Assembly (NCBI GenBank): GCA_013695575.1
Contig: JACDAF010000079.1
Coordinates: 1-6,032, forward strand
Length of the DNA stretch: 6,032 nucleotides
Direction: 5' to 3'
DNA from: Chloroflexota bacterium
GTDB taxonomy: Bacteria; Chloroflexota; Limnocylindria; P2-11E
The translations under genes were made by a program, and so were the position numbers. Below, one piece after another: positions 5,734-6,032 of the stretch; position 1 is the first letter of the stretch, and each line of letters begins with the position of its first letter. Under the pieces are notes generated by a model that worked only from the letters and a program-made list of their open reading frames with translations, did not search any database and was not told the DNA's origin.

Positions 5734-6032
5734 ATGAACACCAGCTTCGCGACCGGGCTTCGCTGCCTGCGCTGCGATACCCGATCTCCACTCGGTCCGT
5801 CCTTCGAGGGCTGCACCGCCTGCGCGACGGACGATTTCCGTTCGGGGCTCACCCCCGTCTACGACTACGCGGCGCTCAAGGAGGCGCTCGGCGACGGACC
5901 GCTCGAGGAGCGCGGCGAAGGGATCTGGCGGTACCGGCGTCTCCTCCCCGTGACGGCACGCGAGCACGAGCTTTCCCTGGGCGAAGGGCACACGCCGCTC
6001 CTGCCGATGCCGCGTCTCGCCTCCGAGCTCGG
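5734..6032 (+). CDS. Threonine-synthase-like PLP-dependent enzyme, N-terminal part (3' end cut off)
   Basis: The ATG at 5734 opens a frame that runs off the right edge after 99 full codons. The visible part has a small Cys4 element, C11-L-R-C14 and C27-T-A-C30, of the zinc-ribbon kind often found at the front of threonine synthase relatives. It is followed by VYDYAALKEAL, GIWRYRRLLPV (63-73) and SLGEGHTPLLPMPRLA (81-96). The WRYR-LLP and LGEG-TPL motifs are characteristic of this group of fold-type II PLP enzymes; the PLP lysine lies beyond the window. Members make threonine from O-phosphohomoserine, but paralogues act on other substrates (cysteate synthase is one) or are of unknown role. Being eight bases behind an amino acid transporter operon, it may act on the imported compound instead of serving threonine synthesis. 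GGAGGG at 5711-5716 is rather far from the ATG. The family call is good, the reaction open. Confidence 0.82.
   Translation, partial: MNTSFATGLRCLRCDTRSPLGPSFEGCTACATDDFRSGLTPVYDYAALKEALGDGPLEERGEGIWRYRRLLPVTAREHELSLGEGHTPLLPMPRLASEL

Overview
The window is a GC-rich, gene-dense piece of bacterial chromosome that is cut at both ends. A Gly/Ala/Thr-rich linker behind a lipoprotein cysteine, GTG starts, TAnnnT-type -10 boxes and strong AGGAGG ribosome binding sites suggest a GC-rich Gram-positive-type or monoderm lineage, such as Actinomycetota or Chloroflexota. The sequence alone does not settle which. I see no mobile element, CRISPR array, tRNA or rRNA.

Left part (1-2002), probably metal handling. 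The C-terminal end of a DUF4396 membrane protein (+) faces a two-gene unit on the minus strand. That unit is a small protein of unknown function with an internal His/Asp-rich segment, followed by a cation diffusion facilitator (CDF) exporter whose GTG start overlaps the small gene's stop by 4 bases. All three proteins carry histidine-rich stretches. The CDF has the HxxxD/HxxxD site expected of zinc-type members.

Middle (2003-2121). A short divergent intergenic region holds one recognisable promoter per strand. Each has a 17-bp spacer, and their -10 hexamers share two bases, so the two directions probably compete for polymerase.

Right part (2122-6032), an amino-acid-type uptake operon on the plus strand. 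The genes are an ArsR/SmtB-type regulator with a large N-terminal domain, a polar amino acid ABC transporter (lipoprotein binding protein, permease, ATPase), and the N-terminal third or so of a threonine-synthase-like PLP enzyme. Four of the five genes abut (gaps of 1, 1 and 8 bases). The only larger gap, between the binding protein and the permease, holds a perfect 10-bp GC-rich hairpin and a strong SD sequence, which fits higher expression of the binding protein than of the membrane parts.

The likely story is a locally regulated system that imports an amino acid or a relative and hands it to a PLP enzyme. The ligand is open. The binding protein keeps the carboxylate-binding arginine but appears to lack several other residues that contact alpha-amino acids in the family's well-studied members. 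These are standard families; the parts worth a second look are the unknown small protein, the shared promoter region, the binding-pocket changes and the operon's gene combination.
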